From: Natrinema sp. SYSU A 869
Lineage (GTDB): Archaea > Halobacteriota > Halobacteria > Halobacteriales > Natrialbaceae
Assembly: GCF_019879105.1 (NCBI RefSeq)
Contig: NZ_CP082249.1
Coordinates: 2,666,001-2,730,000, forward strand
DNA length: 64,000 nucleotides
Direction: 5' to 3'
Made by a program: the position numbers and the translations under genes. This document shows positions 8,903 through 16,892 of this stretch, one piece after another; position 1 is the stretch's first letter; every line of letters begins with the position of its first letter. The notes under the pieces are model-generated. The model was not told the DNA's origin. It worked only from the letters and a program-made list of their open reading frames with translations, and did not search any database.

Positions 8903-9223
8903 TCACGCTGGCATTCTGAGCGCGTACAGAATCGCGAACAGTCCCGAGATCTGGCTGAGCTGACTGAGGACGGCGACGACCGTCTCCGAAAGGAACGGGA
9001 CCAGCACGTAGAGCACTACCAGAAGGAAGGGGACTGCGAGTGCAAAGAGGAAGCCGACGGCGATAACCAGCATCGGCCGACTGTCGTTTCGCCGGTAGCC
9101 GCGGTAGGCCTGATAGGCGATGAATAGGCCGATGAGCGCACTCAGAACGTCGGTCGCCTGCACGAACGTCGTGACCCACTCGGCCGGCGACGCCTCCCAG
9201 ATCTGGATCGGTATCGAGCGCAC
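8903..9223 (-). CDS. three-span membrane protein (DUF7521-like)
   Basis: A 106-residue protein with three hydrophobic helices at about residues 17-40, 50-72 and 80-104, separated by the charged loop RGYRRNDSRP. The layout matches the haloarchaeal DUF7521 group, which is commonly found next to winged-helix regulators. Its start lies one base after the stop of the regulator at 9225-9569, so the two form a tight operon. Likely role: membrane partner or sensor of that regulator, by inference only. Confidence 0.65.
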   Translation of the reverse strand: MRSIPIQIWEASPAEWVTTFVQATDVLSALIGLFIAYQAYRGYRRNDSRPMLVIAVGFLFALAVPFLLVVLYVLVPFLSETVVAVLSQLSQISGLFAILYALRMPA

Positions 9224-9224
9224 G

Positions 9225-9569
9225 TCACATCCCCTCGATTAAGTTCGTGAACCGGTCCGCCATGTCCTCGCGGCGGTCGATACGGAGTCTCAATTCGTCA
9301 TCCCCTAGCTCGATCGTGATTCGCTCGAGATTAGTCGAGTAGACGGTCCGGTGGTGGCCCCCGTCCGGATCGGGTTTCGTCCGTTCGACGAGGAGATCAC
9401 ACTCGCGGAGGTCTTCCAGTCGCCGGTACACCGTGGGTTGGGACGTGTCGCAGTGGTCGCTCAGAGTGTTCGCTGACATAGGTTCCTTGCTCGTCTTGGT
9501 GAGGATCGTTCGCACTGTCGGGTTCTCTAGCAGGGTCCCGATCGTCTCGACATCCGGTTCCTCACTCAC
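9225..9569 (-). CDS. winged helix-turn-helix transcriptional regulator
   Basis: DNA-binding regulator of 114 residues. The recognition region MSANTLSDHCDTSQPTVYRR, followed by LEDLRECDLLVERT, is a typical ArsR/TrmB-type winged helix, and the C-terminal half (ITIELGDDELRLRIDRREDM) looks like a short dimer or sensing strand set. I use the GTG at 9569 (VSEEPDVETIGTLLENP), because the frame upstream to 9611 reads through a TATA-like box (tttatg). The ATG at 9611 would add 14 residues. It is the first gene of a two-gene operon with a three-span membrane protein. Confidence 0.8.
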   Translation of the reverse strand: MSEEPDVETIGTLLENPTVRTILTKTSKEPMSANTLSDHCDTSQPTVYRRLEDLRECDLLVERTKPDPDGGHHRTVYSTNLERITIELGDDELRLRIDRREDMADRFTNLIEGM

Positions 9570-9674
9570 GGTACCGACATGTACCGAGAACGAACATAAA
9601 GGGATTTTCACAACTGCAGCGGCTGCAGTCGTGCGGGTCGGGTTTTCGTCCCGCGTCCTATTCGTACGTATACG

Positions 9675-10109
9675 ATGCCATCGACTCGTCGCTCAGGAAC
9701 GGTTGGACGGATCGCCGAACGATTTCACCGCGTCGCGACGGGGCTGGCCGCGCTGTGTGCCAGTCCCGCTGGCGGCTGGCTTCGGCCGACGGCGGCCGGC
9801 GGCGTACTACTCGTGCTCGCGAGCGTCGCAGTGAGTCTCGCGTCCGTCCGGGTGCTCGGGGACAGCGTCCGGATTCGCTGGAGCATCGGCACCTACTACG
9901 GGCCAGAGTACGCGCCGACGGCCATCGTGCTGGCGCTCTTCCCGGCGATCGCGGCAGCGACCTACCTCGGGCTCCGAGCGCTCGCAACCGTCCTCGAGGG
10001 CACCTCCGAGTTCGACCGTCACCGCGGCTACTACGAACTGTGCGTGCTGGCGGTCCTCGCGGTGCTCGTGATCGTCCAGATCGCGGTCATCGCGGCGAAT
10101 CTCTGGTGA
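9675..10109 (+). CDS. three-span membrane protein of unknown function
   Basis: A 144-residue protein with a basic N-terminus (MPSTRRSGTVGRIAERFHRV) and hydrophobic helices around residues 40-60, 82-105 and 122-142. The loop IRWSIGTYYGPEYAP is probably outside. No catalytic motif is visible. It is divergent from the winged-helix operon and convergent with the SDR at 10135-10908. Confidence 0.6.
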   Translation: MPSTRRSGTVGRIAERFHRVATGLAALCASPAGGWLRPTAAGGVLLVLASVAVSLASVRVLGDSVRIRWSIGTYYGPEYAPTAIVLALFPAIAAATYLGLRALATVLEGTSEFDRHRGYYELCVLAVLAVLVIVQIAVIAANLW

Positions 10110-10134
10110 GCGGGACAGAGCGCGCTCGCGACGA

Positions 10135-10908
10135 TCAGTCGTACCGGGCCGTGACCCACTCTTCCCACGTTACCGTCCCGACCGTTCGATCCGGGCAGAG
10201 CCCGTCGCCGGCTCTGAACGCGGCCGCAGTCTCGCCCGGGAACGGAAGGCGGACGATGGGGCGTCGCAGTCCACGCACGTCGCAGTAGGTCGCCGCGAGG
10301 TCCCTGACGGTTCGTCCCTCGGGCCCGCCGATATCGGGACCCCGTCCGGCCGGGTCGGGCGTCGCGTGGTCGGCAATCGCGTCCGCCGCTTCCCTCACGT
10401 CGATCGGCTGGAGCCGAATCCCCGTCGGAAGCGGCCAGACCGGCAGCCACGAGACCGTCTCGAGGATGTCGGCGATGAAGGAGTGGAACTGCGTTGCCCG
10501 AACGATGGTCGACGGGACCGCGCTGGCTTCGACGGCCCGCTCAGCCGCCAATTTGTGTTCGTAGTACGAGAAGGAAATCTCGTCGACGCCGACGATGGAG
10601 ACGTAGACGAAATTTGAGACTCCCGCGTCAGCCGCCGCCTGGAGTAACCGTTCGGTGCCGCGAACGTCGACGGCTTCGGTGTCGCCCTGGGGCGCAGTCG
10701 CTGCGTGGACGACCACGTCGATATCTTCGACGGCTCTCCGGATCCCCGTTCCGCCGGCCAGGTCCATCGCGACCCACGCTTCGTCATCGTCGTCGGCCGG
10801 CGGCGAGCGACTTGCCGCCCGAACGTCGCGGTTCGCATTTTGCAGTTGAGGGCGCAGTGCCGTCCCGAGTGTTCCGGTCGCACCCGTGAGAAGGATTTGA
10901 GTGGGCAT
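10135..10908 (-). CDS. NmrA/atypical SDR NAD(P)-binding protein
   Basis: A Rossmann-fold protein of 257 residues beginning MPTQILLTGATGTLGTALRP, the GxTGxxG nucleotide-binding motif of atypical short-chain dehydrogenases. It also has VVVHAATAPQGDTEAVDVRG and the segment NFVYVSIVGVDEISFSYYEHK, carrying the Ser/Tyr/Lys-like positions of the NmrA and SDR_a5 groups. The C-terminal part (IVRATQFHSFIADIL) lines the substrate site in relatives. Often involved in quinone or redox sensing, but the substrate is unknown here. The ATG at 10908 is preferred over 11058 because the sequence before it lacks the fold. Confidence 0.85.
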   Translation of the reverse strand: MPTQILLTGATGTLGTALRPQLQNANRDVRAASRSPPADDDDEAWVAMDLAGGTGIRRAVEDIDVVVHAATAPQGDTEAVDVRGTERLLQAAADAGVSNFVYVSIVGVDEISFSYYEHKLAAERAVEASAVPSTIVRATQFHSFIADILETVSWLPVWPLPTGIRLQPIDVREAADAIADHATPDPAGRGPDIGGPEGRTVRDLAATYCDVRGLRRPIVRLPFPGETAAAFRAGDGLCPDRTVGTVTWEEWVTARYD

Positions 10909-11160
10909 CCTGGCTACGGATTCGTCCCGGAGGACCAATGTAGTTACTCGTGAGAACGGGGGGCGGGAGACGAACCACATCTGATGCGACTTGGTGTCAG
11001 TAACCGCGTATGGTCGACCCCAAGCACCTGTAATCGGTACTCGGTGAGTGAGTAACACGACCCGCCCGCGTCCTGCCTATATACGTCCCTCTATATCTGG
11101 GTCATCTCCCTATCTGGAACGGGACCGAACCGCTAGTCGGCAAACACTCCACCCAGACCC
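10909..11160. other. intergenic region between the SDR and a zinc-ribbon remnant
   Basis: About 250 bases without a supportable gene. It holds the divergent upstream region of the SDR and an AT-richer stretch (ctatatacgtccctctatat, 11076-11095) that could be a promoter for the mini zinc-ribbon frame that follows. Confidence 0.4.
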
Positions 11161-11295
11161 ACGAAACCGTGCGAATTCACCTGTTCCGACTGTCGCCGAG
11201 AGATTTCGGTGACCGACCCGATGCGCGAGGCGACGCTGGCGAACGGCTGCCCGGTTTGTGGGTGGCCAGTGGTCGAAGACAACTTCGCGACCTGA
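11161..11295 (+). pseudogene. mini zinc-ribbon protein with no standard start codon (DUF7560-like)
   Basis: The frame ending in TGA at 11293-11295 encodes a 44-residue zinc ribbon whose core is CEFTCSDCRREISVTDPMRE followed by a CPVC knuckle and PVVEDNFAT. This matches the haloarchaeal DUF7560 mini-protein type. The in-frame stop just upstream (TAG at 11134-11136) leaves no ATG, GTG or TTG before the first knuckle. The codon where the family usually has its start is ACG at 11161, one base from ATG. Either the start was lost by mutation, ACG is used, or the sequence has an error. Confidence 0.55.
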
Positions 11296-11486
11296 CCCCG
11301 TCGCAATCGACGAACGCTCGCATGCGGTCCCGTACTCGTCGCTCGAGCGCCGTGTAACTCTCCTCCCCGTTGCCAATCGCGGCGTCCGCGTAGAGCGAAG
11401 CGGACGCGAGCGCACACGGAAGCCGTAGTATTGAAATATCATACTTACAGACGGGTGAGCATGCTTCACAGTGCGGTGACGATCGA
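11296..11486. other. intergenic region upstream of the BASS transporter
   Basis: About 190 bases with no supportable gene. It includes an AT-rich segment (ttgaaatatcatacttac, 11433-11450) that is the likely promoter region of the transporter starting at 11487. Confidence 0.35.
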
Positions 11487-12476
11487 ATGACGTTACAGCG
11501 CTCTTTAGAACGGATCGGCGCGTTGACGAGCAAATACTTCGTCGTCTGGGTGCTGGTCGTCTCTCCGCTGGCACTGTACTCGCCCGAGGCATTCACCTGG
11601 ATTGCGCCCTACATTACGCCGCTTTTGGGCATCATCATGCTCGGGATGGGACTGACGCTGACCCCCGACGACTTCCGTCGCATCCTCGAGCGGCCGCGGG
11701 ACGTCTTCATCGGCGCGTTGGGCCAGTGGATTCTGATGCCGACGATCGCCTACGTCCTCGTCGTCACGCTCGGGTTGCCGGAAGAGATCGGTATCGGACT
11801 GATCCTTGTCGGCGCAGCGCCGGGCGGCACTGCGTCGAACGTGATGACCTATCTCGGTCGCGGCGACGTCGCACTGTCGGTGTCGATCACGTCGGTAACA
11901 ACGATCGCCGCACCGCTGGTGATGCCGGCATGGATCGTCCTGCTCGCGGGCGAGTCGATTACGGTTACGTTCGCCGAGATGGCGACATCAATCGTTCAGG
12001 TCGTCTTACTCCCGGTCATCGGCGGTCTCGTGTTGCGCTATCTGCTCGACGAGTACGCACCGGCGGTCGCGCAGGTGGGACTGTCGATCTTCCCCGCGAT
12101 CAGCGTGGTCGCGATCGTCGCCATCGTCGCGGCCGTCGTCGGACTTAGCGTCGAGACGATCCTTGGCGCGAGCGCCCTCATCTTCCTCGCGGTCATTCTG
12201 CACAACGGCCTCGGATTGGGTGCCGGCTACGCCATCGGGCACGCGGCGAACATGGCCGAGGACCGGGCGCGAGCGTGTGCGTTCGAAGTCGGCCTGCAGA
12301 ACAGCGGGCTCGCCGTCGCGCTCGCGACGGCACATTTCAGTCCGAGCGCCGCGCTGATTCCGGCGCTCTTTAGCGTCTGGCACAACGTCTCCGGACCGGC
12401 GCTCGCGACCCTGTTCACGCAACTCGACGGTGGCGCGCCTGTCGAGGACGAGGAACCGACCGTCGCCTCCGACTGA
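11487..12476 (+). CDS. bile acid:sodium symporter (BASS) family transporter
   Basis: Sodium-coupled importer of organic acids in the cytoplasmic membrane. The 329 residues form about ten spans. Diagnostic segments are GMGLTLTPDDFRRILERPRD near residue 55-75, GAAPGGTASNVMTYLGRGDVALS (the discontinuous-helix and sodium site region) and EVGLQNSGLAVALATAHF. Length and layout match bacterial and archaeal YocS/ASBT-type proteins. The substrate could be pantoate, a keto acid or similar; bile acids are unlikely in this habitat. The gene stands alone with its own upstream region. Confidence 0.92.
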   Translation: MTLQRSLERIGALTSKYFVVWVLVVSPLALYSPEAFTWIAPYITPLLGIIMLGMGLTLTPDDFRRILERPRDVFIGALGQWILMPTIAYVLVVTLGLPEEIGIGLILVGAAPGGTASNVMTYLGRGDVALSVSITSVTTIAAPLVMPAWIVLLAGESITVTFAEMATSIVQVVLLPVIGGLVLRYLLDEYAPAVAQVGLSIFPAISVVAIVAIVAAVVGLSVETILGASALIFLAVILHNGLGLGAGYAIGHAANMAEDRARACAFEVGLQNSGLAVALATAHFSPSAALIPALFSVWHNVSGPALATLFTQLDGGAPVEDEEPTVASD

Positions 12477-12548
12477 CCCGCTCGGAGATATCGGGGGCCG
12501 AACCGATCGCACAATTTCCGTATAGTCATTTAATTACACCTATGATAG

Positions 12549-12558
12549 GTTTTTACGG
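12549..12558 (+). promoter_or_regulatory. TATA-like element of the Nudix gene
   Basis: The box gtttttacgg ends 25 bases before the ATG at 12583, the spacing expected for a short-leader or leaderless archaeal transcript. Confidence 0.45.
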
Positions 12559-12582
12559 CGGAACAGTGTGTTACTTGGCATC

Positions 12583-13047
12583 ATGAAAAACGTAACGCAC
12601 GTTCAGAAGGCGTGTGCGTACATCACTCGCGGAACTGGCGAGCTCTTGGTCTTCGAGGGCCCCGGACACGACGGACTGCAGATCCCAAAGGGAACGCTCG
12701 AGGCGGGTGAATCACCGCGAGAAGCGCTGTTCAGGGAGGTCCGCGAGGAGAGCGGCCTCGTGACATTGAACGGGACCCAACACCTGACGACCGATATCTG
12801 GACGCGCCGCGAAGATCCTCCGAAGCGCTACGTGCGACATTTCTTCCACGCGACGGTGCACGAACCTCGCGACCAGTGGATCCACACTGTCACTGACGGC
12901 GGCGAGGAACACGGTGCCGAGTTCGAGTTCCGCTGGATCCAGCCGACGACCATCGGGGACGGCAAGTTCGCGCTCGACCTCGATGAGTACGTCGGCCTGC
13001 TCCCGACCGAACCCGAAACCGACGCGGTCGCGAGCGCCTCGGACTGA
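12583..13047 (+). CDS. Nudix hydrolase
   Basis: Hydrolyses a nucleoside diphosphate linked to another group. The protein (154 residues, MKNVTHVQKACAYITRGTG) contains a perfect Nudix box at about residues 37-59: G37, E43, R51-E52, E55-E56 and G58-L59 in GTLEAGESPREALFREVREE. I prefer the ATG at 12583 over 12568 because of the TATA-like box at 12549-12558. The specific substrate cannot be assigned. The tail (TEPETDAVASASD) is a typical acidic haloarchaeal extension. Confidence 0.93.
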   Translation: MKNVTHVQKACAYITRGTGELLVFEGPGHDGLQIPKGTLEAGESPREALFREVREESGLVTLNGTQHLTTDIWTRREDPPKRYVRHFFHATVHEPRDQWIHTVTDGGEEHGAEFEFRWIQPTTIGDGKFALDLDEYVGLLPTEPETDAVASASD

Positions 13048-13128
13048 GCCGCTCGAACGGACCGCTTGAACGGAGCGCTCCACGGTCGCTCGAGGCTCTC
13101 GAGGCGCTCGAGTTCGATCGATCCCCGA

Positions 13129-13848
13129 TTACGCCACGATCGGTCCGCGTTGCTGAATCGGCTCGTCGTGCGGTGCGCCGGCGACGCCGCGACACCCGTC
13201 GTCCGAGGACAGCGTGACGGTGTCGTCACCCGCGCCGACGGTACAGAACTGGCCGGTCTCGAGCGGCGTTCCATCGACCGCACCCGACCCTGAGACGACG
13301 AAACAGAAGCGGGTCCAGTCGTCGGGTCGGTCCCACGACCACGATGCGCTCGGCGCGAGTCGCACGTCGCGGTAGGTCATCGGCGTCTCGAGGGCGAGTG
13401 GCGAGCCCTCGCCGACGACGGTCGTGACGGTCGCGCCATCGGACGCCGCGGTCGGGAGTTGCTCGGCCGTCGCGTCCGCGTACGAGGGATCGATCTCTCT
13501 GCGATCCCGCGGGAGGTTGACCCACAACTGGAGGCCGCTGCAGGGGCCCTCAGCCGGAAATTCCGAGTGTTCAATGCCCTTCCCGGCCGAGATTCGCATG
13601 GCCTCGCCCGCTTGAGCCGTCTCCGTATTGTCAAGCGAGTCGTCGTGAGCCATCCCGCCCTCAAGCATGTACGTGAGGATCTCGAACCCGGAGTGTCGGT
13701 GAGTGGGAAACCCCTGATCGGCCGCGATGTGGAACCGCTCGAAGAGAACGAACGGGTCCAGATGCGAGTGCGTCCGCGTGGGGAACGCACGAGTCGCCCG
13801 CATCCCGCCGGCGTGGGTCACGTCGGCCGCGTCGTCGGTGGAGACCAT
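13129..13848 (-). CDS. pirin family protein
   Basis: A bicupin of 239 residues. The N-terminal cupin shows the metal-binding set FPTHRHSGFEILTY (His50, His52) and GIEHSEF (His94, Glu96), matching the Fe-binding His/His/His/Glu of pirins. Some pirins have quercetin dioxygenase activity, others act as redox-responsive cofactors; which applies is unknown. The start MVSTDDAADVTHAGGM fits the family. The second cupin keeps the fold but no metal set, as in most pirins. Confidence 0.92.
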   Translation of the reverse strand: MVSTDDAADVTHAGGMRATRAFPTRTHSHLDPFVLFERFHIAADQGFPTHRHSGFEILTYMLEGGMAHDDSLDNTETAQAGEAMRISAGKGIEHSEFPAEGPCSGLQLWVNLPRDRREIDPSYADATAEQLPTAASDGATVTTVVGEGSPLALETPMTYRDVRLAPSASWSWDRPDDWTRFCFVVSGSGAVDGTPLETGQFCTVGAGDDTVTLSSDDGCRGVAGAPHDEPIQQRGPIVA

Positions 13849-13944
13849 TGATATGCGCCGAGTAGGGACTCGAGCGGGAAGAAGAGATGGGGTCCGAGCA
13901 GGAGCCGACCGAGAACGCCGTAAATCCGCTCGCCGACCAGAAGA

Positions 13945-13951
13945 GCTATAC
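13945..13951 (+). promoter_or_regulatory. TATA-like element ahead of the gene at 13974
   Basis: The sequence gctatac stands about 25 bases before the ATG at 13974, consistent with a leaderless transcript, and it decides the start choice for that gene. Confidence 0.45.
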
Positions 13952-13973
13952 AGATTTCGCCGCGTTCCCGGGT

Positions 13974-14231
13974 ATGACCCTCCACCGCCGAAAGTACCGC
14001 AGTGTTACCGCAGAGGCGCTTCATCCCGGAACGACCGTTCGATACTCCTATCGAACCGGGAGCTCGCTGGCCACCGTCGTCGAGCGAACCGACTGCCTCG
14101 TCACGTTCGTCGGCGAGGACTGCGACGGGACGTTCACCGACGGACAGATCGACCGGCTGTTCGCGGACGGCCGCCTCGAGGTCGTCCTCGATGACGAGGT
14201 TCACACGCCGGACGACGAGCGGTCGGAATAA
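13974..14231 (+). CDS. small conserved haloarchaeal protein, function unknown
   Basis: An 85-residue protein beginning MTLHRRKYRSVTAEALHPGT, rich in beta strands (TVRYSYRTGSSLATVVERTD). No membrane span or metal motif. I choose 13974 because a TATA-like box lies 25 bases upstream; an upstream ATG at 13887 in the same frame would add 29 residues that cover this box. Family not recognised. Confidence 0.6.
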   Translation: MTLHRRKYRSVTAEALHPGTTVRYSYRTGSSLATVVERTDCLVTFVGEDCDGTFTDGQIDRLFADGRLEVVLDDEVHTPDDERSE

Positions 14232-14364
14232 GACAGCGGTCGCCGGCCTTCGTTGATTCGTTTATCGGGAGGGTATGCAGTTACAGTGGGCGGATCCGGT
14301 GAGTGCCTGTGGGCCGTCTCTACCAACCACAATTGATGTGTAATTAGACACGATCTCCGTGAGC

Positions 14365-14460
14365 ATGATCTTCAATTTCCTCGACGGAAAGTACAACTAC
14401 GACGAGCGGACTACGGCACTCGAGTAACGGGTCGACGCCCTCGAAGACAAGCGCTCGTAG
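14365..14460 (+). pseudogene. tiny coiled-coil-like frame interrupted by a stop codon
   Basis: ATG at 14365 opens MIFNFLDGKYNYDERTTALE and stops at TAA (14425-14427). The same frame then continues RVDALEDKRS to TAG at 14460. Across the stop the residues keep a coiled-coil heptad rhythm (ERTTALE-RVDALED), as if one Glu codon (GAA) had become TAA. It may be a degraded mini-gene or chance. Low confidence. Confidence 0.3.
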
Positions 14461-14472
14461 CAGCGATCGACC

Positions 14473-15912
14473 CTATTTCGAGAGCGCTCGCTGGACGGCT
14501 TCCGCCACGTTCATCGCCTTTTCGGACAGTTCCTCCGAAACTACCCCGTCGTCGACGGCATCCGTGAGTTCGTCGGCGTCGACGATCTCGACTGTCCCGT
14601 CGCCCTGCCGGATCACGTCGACGTAGAGGTCGACGTACCGAGCCGTGTCAGGAAACAGCTCGACCGGCGTACAGACGTTGACGTAGGTCCCCTTCGACGT
14701 GCCGTCGGCGGCCTTGTACGTCGTCGGATACCACCAGCGCCCCTCGCGGAACTTTGTCACGGCGACATCGCCGGATTCCTTTGGGATGCCAAGCGCGTCG
14801 TAGCTGCCGCCGCCGCTCATGGAGCGCTCGAGGGTCACCTTCCCCTCGGAATCCCAGTCGGTAACCTCGCCGCGACCCAACGAGATGAGCCGGCCGTCGG
14901 GCTTGCCGTGGCCGATCTCGAGGCGGTCGCCCTTGGTCGGGCCGAACTGGCGAGCGACCGCGGCGAAGGGGAACTCGTCGCTTTCGACGCCGGCGTCGTC
15001 CCCCATCGAACCGCAGACGGCCTCCGCGAAGTCGACCGCCGCGCTCGCGGCCCGATCGGCCGCCTTCGTCCGGTGGTGGCCCGGCATCGTCATCTCGACC
15101 CGCCGTCGAACGCCGTCCAGCGCAAACCGAGAGCCGCGGCCGAACCAGCACCACTCCGTCGTCCGGGGCGCAGCGAGCAGTCCCGGCTCGCCCGGCTCGT
15201 CCGATGCGTTGGCGAGAGCGTCCTCGAGCGCTCGCACTCGGGTCGCAGCGTCCTCGAGGGCGGTGCTCATCGCCTCGAGGTCGGCGTCGGCGGCGGCGTG
15301 TTGCCAGCGCACACCCCATTCCTCCGGGATGTCGACAGAGAGCAGATCGGTCATGCCGACGAGTTCCTCCGCGCGCTCGCCGCGCAGTGCCGCCGAAACG
15401 CCAGTCCGGTCACGGGAGAGCGTACAGAGCCCGCCTCCCACCTCGAGGGTCGGCCGCACGAGCGGGCGGTCGTCGTCCCACGGCGGTACAGGCTCGTGAA
15501 CCTGCACGCGGTACCGGTCGCCGGCGTCGACGTAGCCGTCGGTATCGTCGTATTTGAGATAGCCGCGCCGACCGTCACCGAGGTCGACGACCGCCCCGCT
15601 GCCGCCGCCGGCCTCGAGCACTTCCGCGTCGAAGACCGCGCCGCGGGAGGCGTCGTCGTCCCAGCGGAAGGTATCGACAGCGAGCCCCTCGAGTTTGCCC
15701 GCGACCGTCTCGACCGCGTCGGGATCGCCCGAGACTTCGACGCCCAATCGATCGCGGGTCGTCTCGATCGAGACGTCAGCCGGTGCGGCGTCGAACGACT
15801 GCTCGAAGCGCTCCCGAATCGGCTCGGAAGCCTGGACGACCTCGCAGTCGGCCTCGCTCAGCAGTTGGGTGACTGCCGTCGTGTAGATACCACGGACTCG
15901 AGCCGTCGTCAT
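14473..15912 (-). CDS. FAU-1/DUF402-type RNA-binding protein (putative RNase E/G-like)
   Basis: A 479-residue cytoplasmic protein related to archaeal FAU-1, an AU-rich RNA-binding protein with reported RNase E/G-type activity. The N-terminal half includes an S1-like part (GAVVDLGDGRRGYLKYDDTD) and a coiled region near residues 205-235. The C-terminal half is a DUF402 domain: GRGEVTDWDSEGKVTLERSM and KFREGRWWYPTTY followed by VNVCTPVELFPDTARYVDLY, carrying the conserved Asp and Tyr positions. I start at MTTARVRGIYTTAVTQLL (15912), the first ATG consistent with the family. Confidence 0.85.
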   Translation of the reverse strand: MTTARVRGIYTTAVTQLLSEADCEVVQASEPIRERFEQSFDAAPADVSIETTRDRLGVEVSGDPDAVETVAGKLEGLAVDTFRWDDDASRGAVFDAEVLEAGGGSGAVVDLGDGRRGYLKYDDTDGYVDAGDRYRVQVHEPVPPWDDDRPLVRPTLEVGGGLCTLSRDRTGVSAALRGERAEELVGMTDLLSVDIPEEWGVRWQHAAADADLEAMSTALEDAATRVRALEDALANASDEPGEPGLLAAPRTTEWCWFGRGSRFALDGVRRRVEMTMPGHHRTKAADRAASAAVDFAEAVCGSMGDDAGVESDEFPFAAVARQFGPTKGDRLEIGHGKPDGRLISLGRGEVTDWDSEGKVTLERSMSGGGSYDALGIPKESGDVAVTKFREGRWWYPTTYKAADGTSKGTYVNVCTPVELFPDTARYVDLYVDVIRQGDGTVEIVDADELTDAVDDGVVSEELSEKAMNVAEAVQRALSK

Positions 15913-15997
15913 CGCTGTGCCTCCGTCGACCGTCGGTCGTCGACGTTCCGTCGTGGATCGCTCGAGCACGATCCGAACCTACCCTCGAACACGAGGA

Positions 15998-16375
15998 TCA
16001 CCGTAGCGTTTCGCGGTCGGCTGCGAACCACACCCGGTCGTCGATCGTCGGCCCGAGTGAGAGTTCGACGTACTCCTCGTCCAGAATGCGGCCGCCCTCG
16101 ACGTACACACCCCACGTCTCGAATCGGAGCCAGCCCCGCATCTCGTCGGCGTGGGTCGTGATATCGGCGTAGTCGACGTCGTGTTCCGGATACTCCGAAC
16201 TCGAGTGGGCCATGTCCATGTCGGAGTAGACGGTGTCGTGCTCGTCGAAGAAGGCCTCGAGCGCCGCTGCGTCTGCGGCGACGGCGTCGACGACGGCCTC
16301 CGAGGCGGTCTGGAGGTCGTCGGTCTCGAGGCCGACGTCGCGAAGCGCCTGCTGGGTTCGCTGGTCGAAGTGCAT
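15998..16375 (-). CDS. DUF7532-like small haloarchaeal protein
   Basis: A 125-residue acidic soluble protein, MHFDQRTQQALRDVGLETDD to VWFAADRETLR. The layout with the conserved HDTVYSDMDMAHSSSEYPEH segment and RFETWGVYVEGGRILDEEYV recalls the DUF7532 family, of unknown function. Its stop lies 85 bases ahead of the FAU-1-like gene on the same strand, so they may be co-transcribed. Confidence 0.65.
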   Translation of the reverse strand: MHFDQRTQQALRDVGLETDDLQTASEAVVDAVAADAAALEAFFDEHDTVYSDMDMAHSSSEYPEHDVDYADITTHADEMRGWLRFETWGVYVEGGRILDEEYVELSLGPTIDDRVWFAADRETLR

Positions 16376-16892
16376 ATCCGCCGATTGGGCCGGGAGGCCT
16401 TTGATAATTCCGAGTTGCCATCAGCCACTAAGTCGCTCGGTTCGGGTGGTCTTCGGCGGATATCGGACTGGCCAACCGACAGCGGTAGCGCACGCTATAT
16501 TGCAGTGAGCCGTGCGAGGTACGAGTGCAACGAGCGCCTCGAGTGTGAACAGTAACCGACGGGAACCGTGAGCCAGCGGCGAATCGCAGCCCGAGTCCGA
16601 AATCGTACGAGATTTTTGCAATTGCGTGACTGAAGGCGTGTCAGAGCTTGCTCTAACAGTGGATGAGTGAGTGACTGGCGCGAGATAACGGTCACGCGAA
16701 CTGTTCGAATGGGCACAAAACGCCCGTGATCAGACGACGGGAACGAACGAATTGGCTAGGGAGGGCGTGGCGATTCCCTGCCACCACGATAGCAGAACGT
16801 ACTGTCTGCTCCCTCTCTAACTAGTATTCAGTCGTTCCATTTCTCACAGAATTGACCACCTGTCTGATCGGGCAGCGTACCGACAACCGTCA
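16376..16892. other. 517-base intergenic region with a dispersed repeat copy
   Basis: No supportable gene on either strand. It contains one copy of a 39-bp repeat (16759-16797) also found at 21407-21445, and some AT-richer DNA around 16600-16625. The left side is the promoter region of the gene at 15998-16375. Confidence 0.5.
16759..16797. repeat. copy 1 of a 39-bp dispersed intergenic repeat
   Basis: The stretch beginning gggagggcgtggcgattccc and ending ccacgatagcagaa matches 21407-21445 at 36 of 39 positions. An aggga/tccct stem (16758-16762 with 16774-16778) can form inside it. Both copies lie between genes. Confidence 0.75.

Noticed and set aside
11110-11592. Minus-strand frames over the zinc-ribbon remnant
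   Set aside because: Arg/Ser-rich products with no domain. They are mirror frames of GC-rich DNA.
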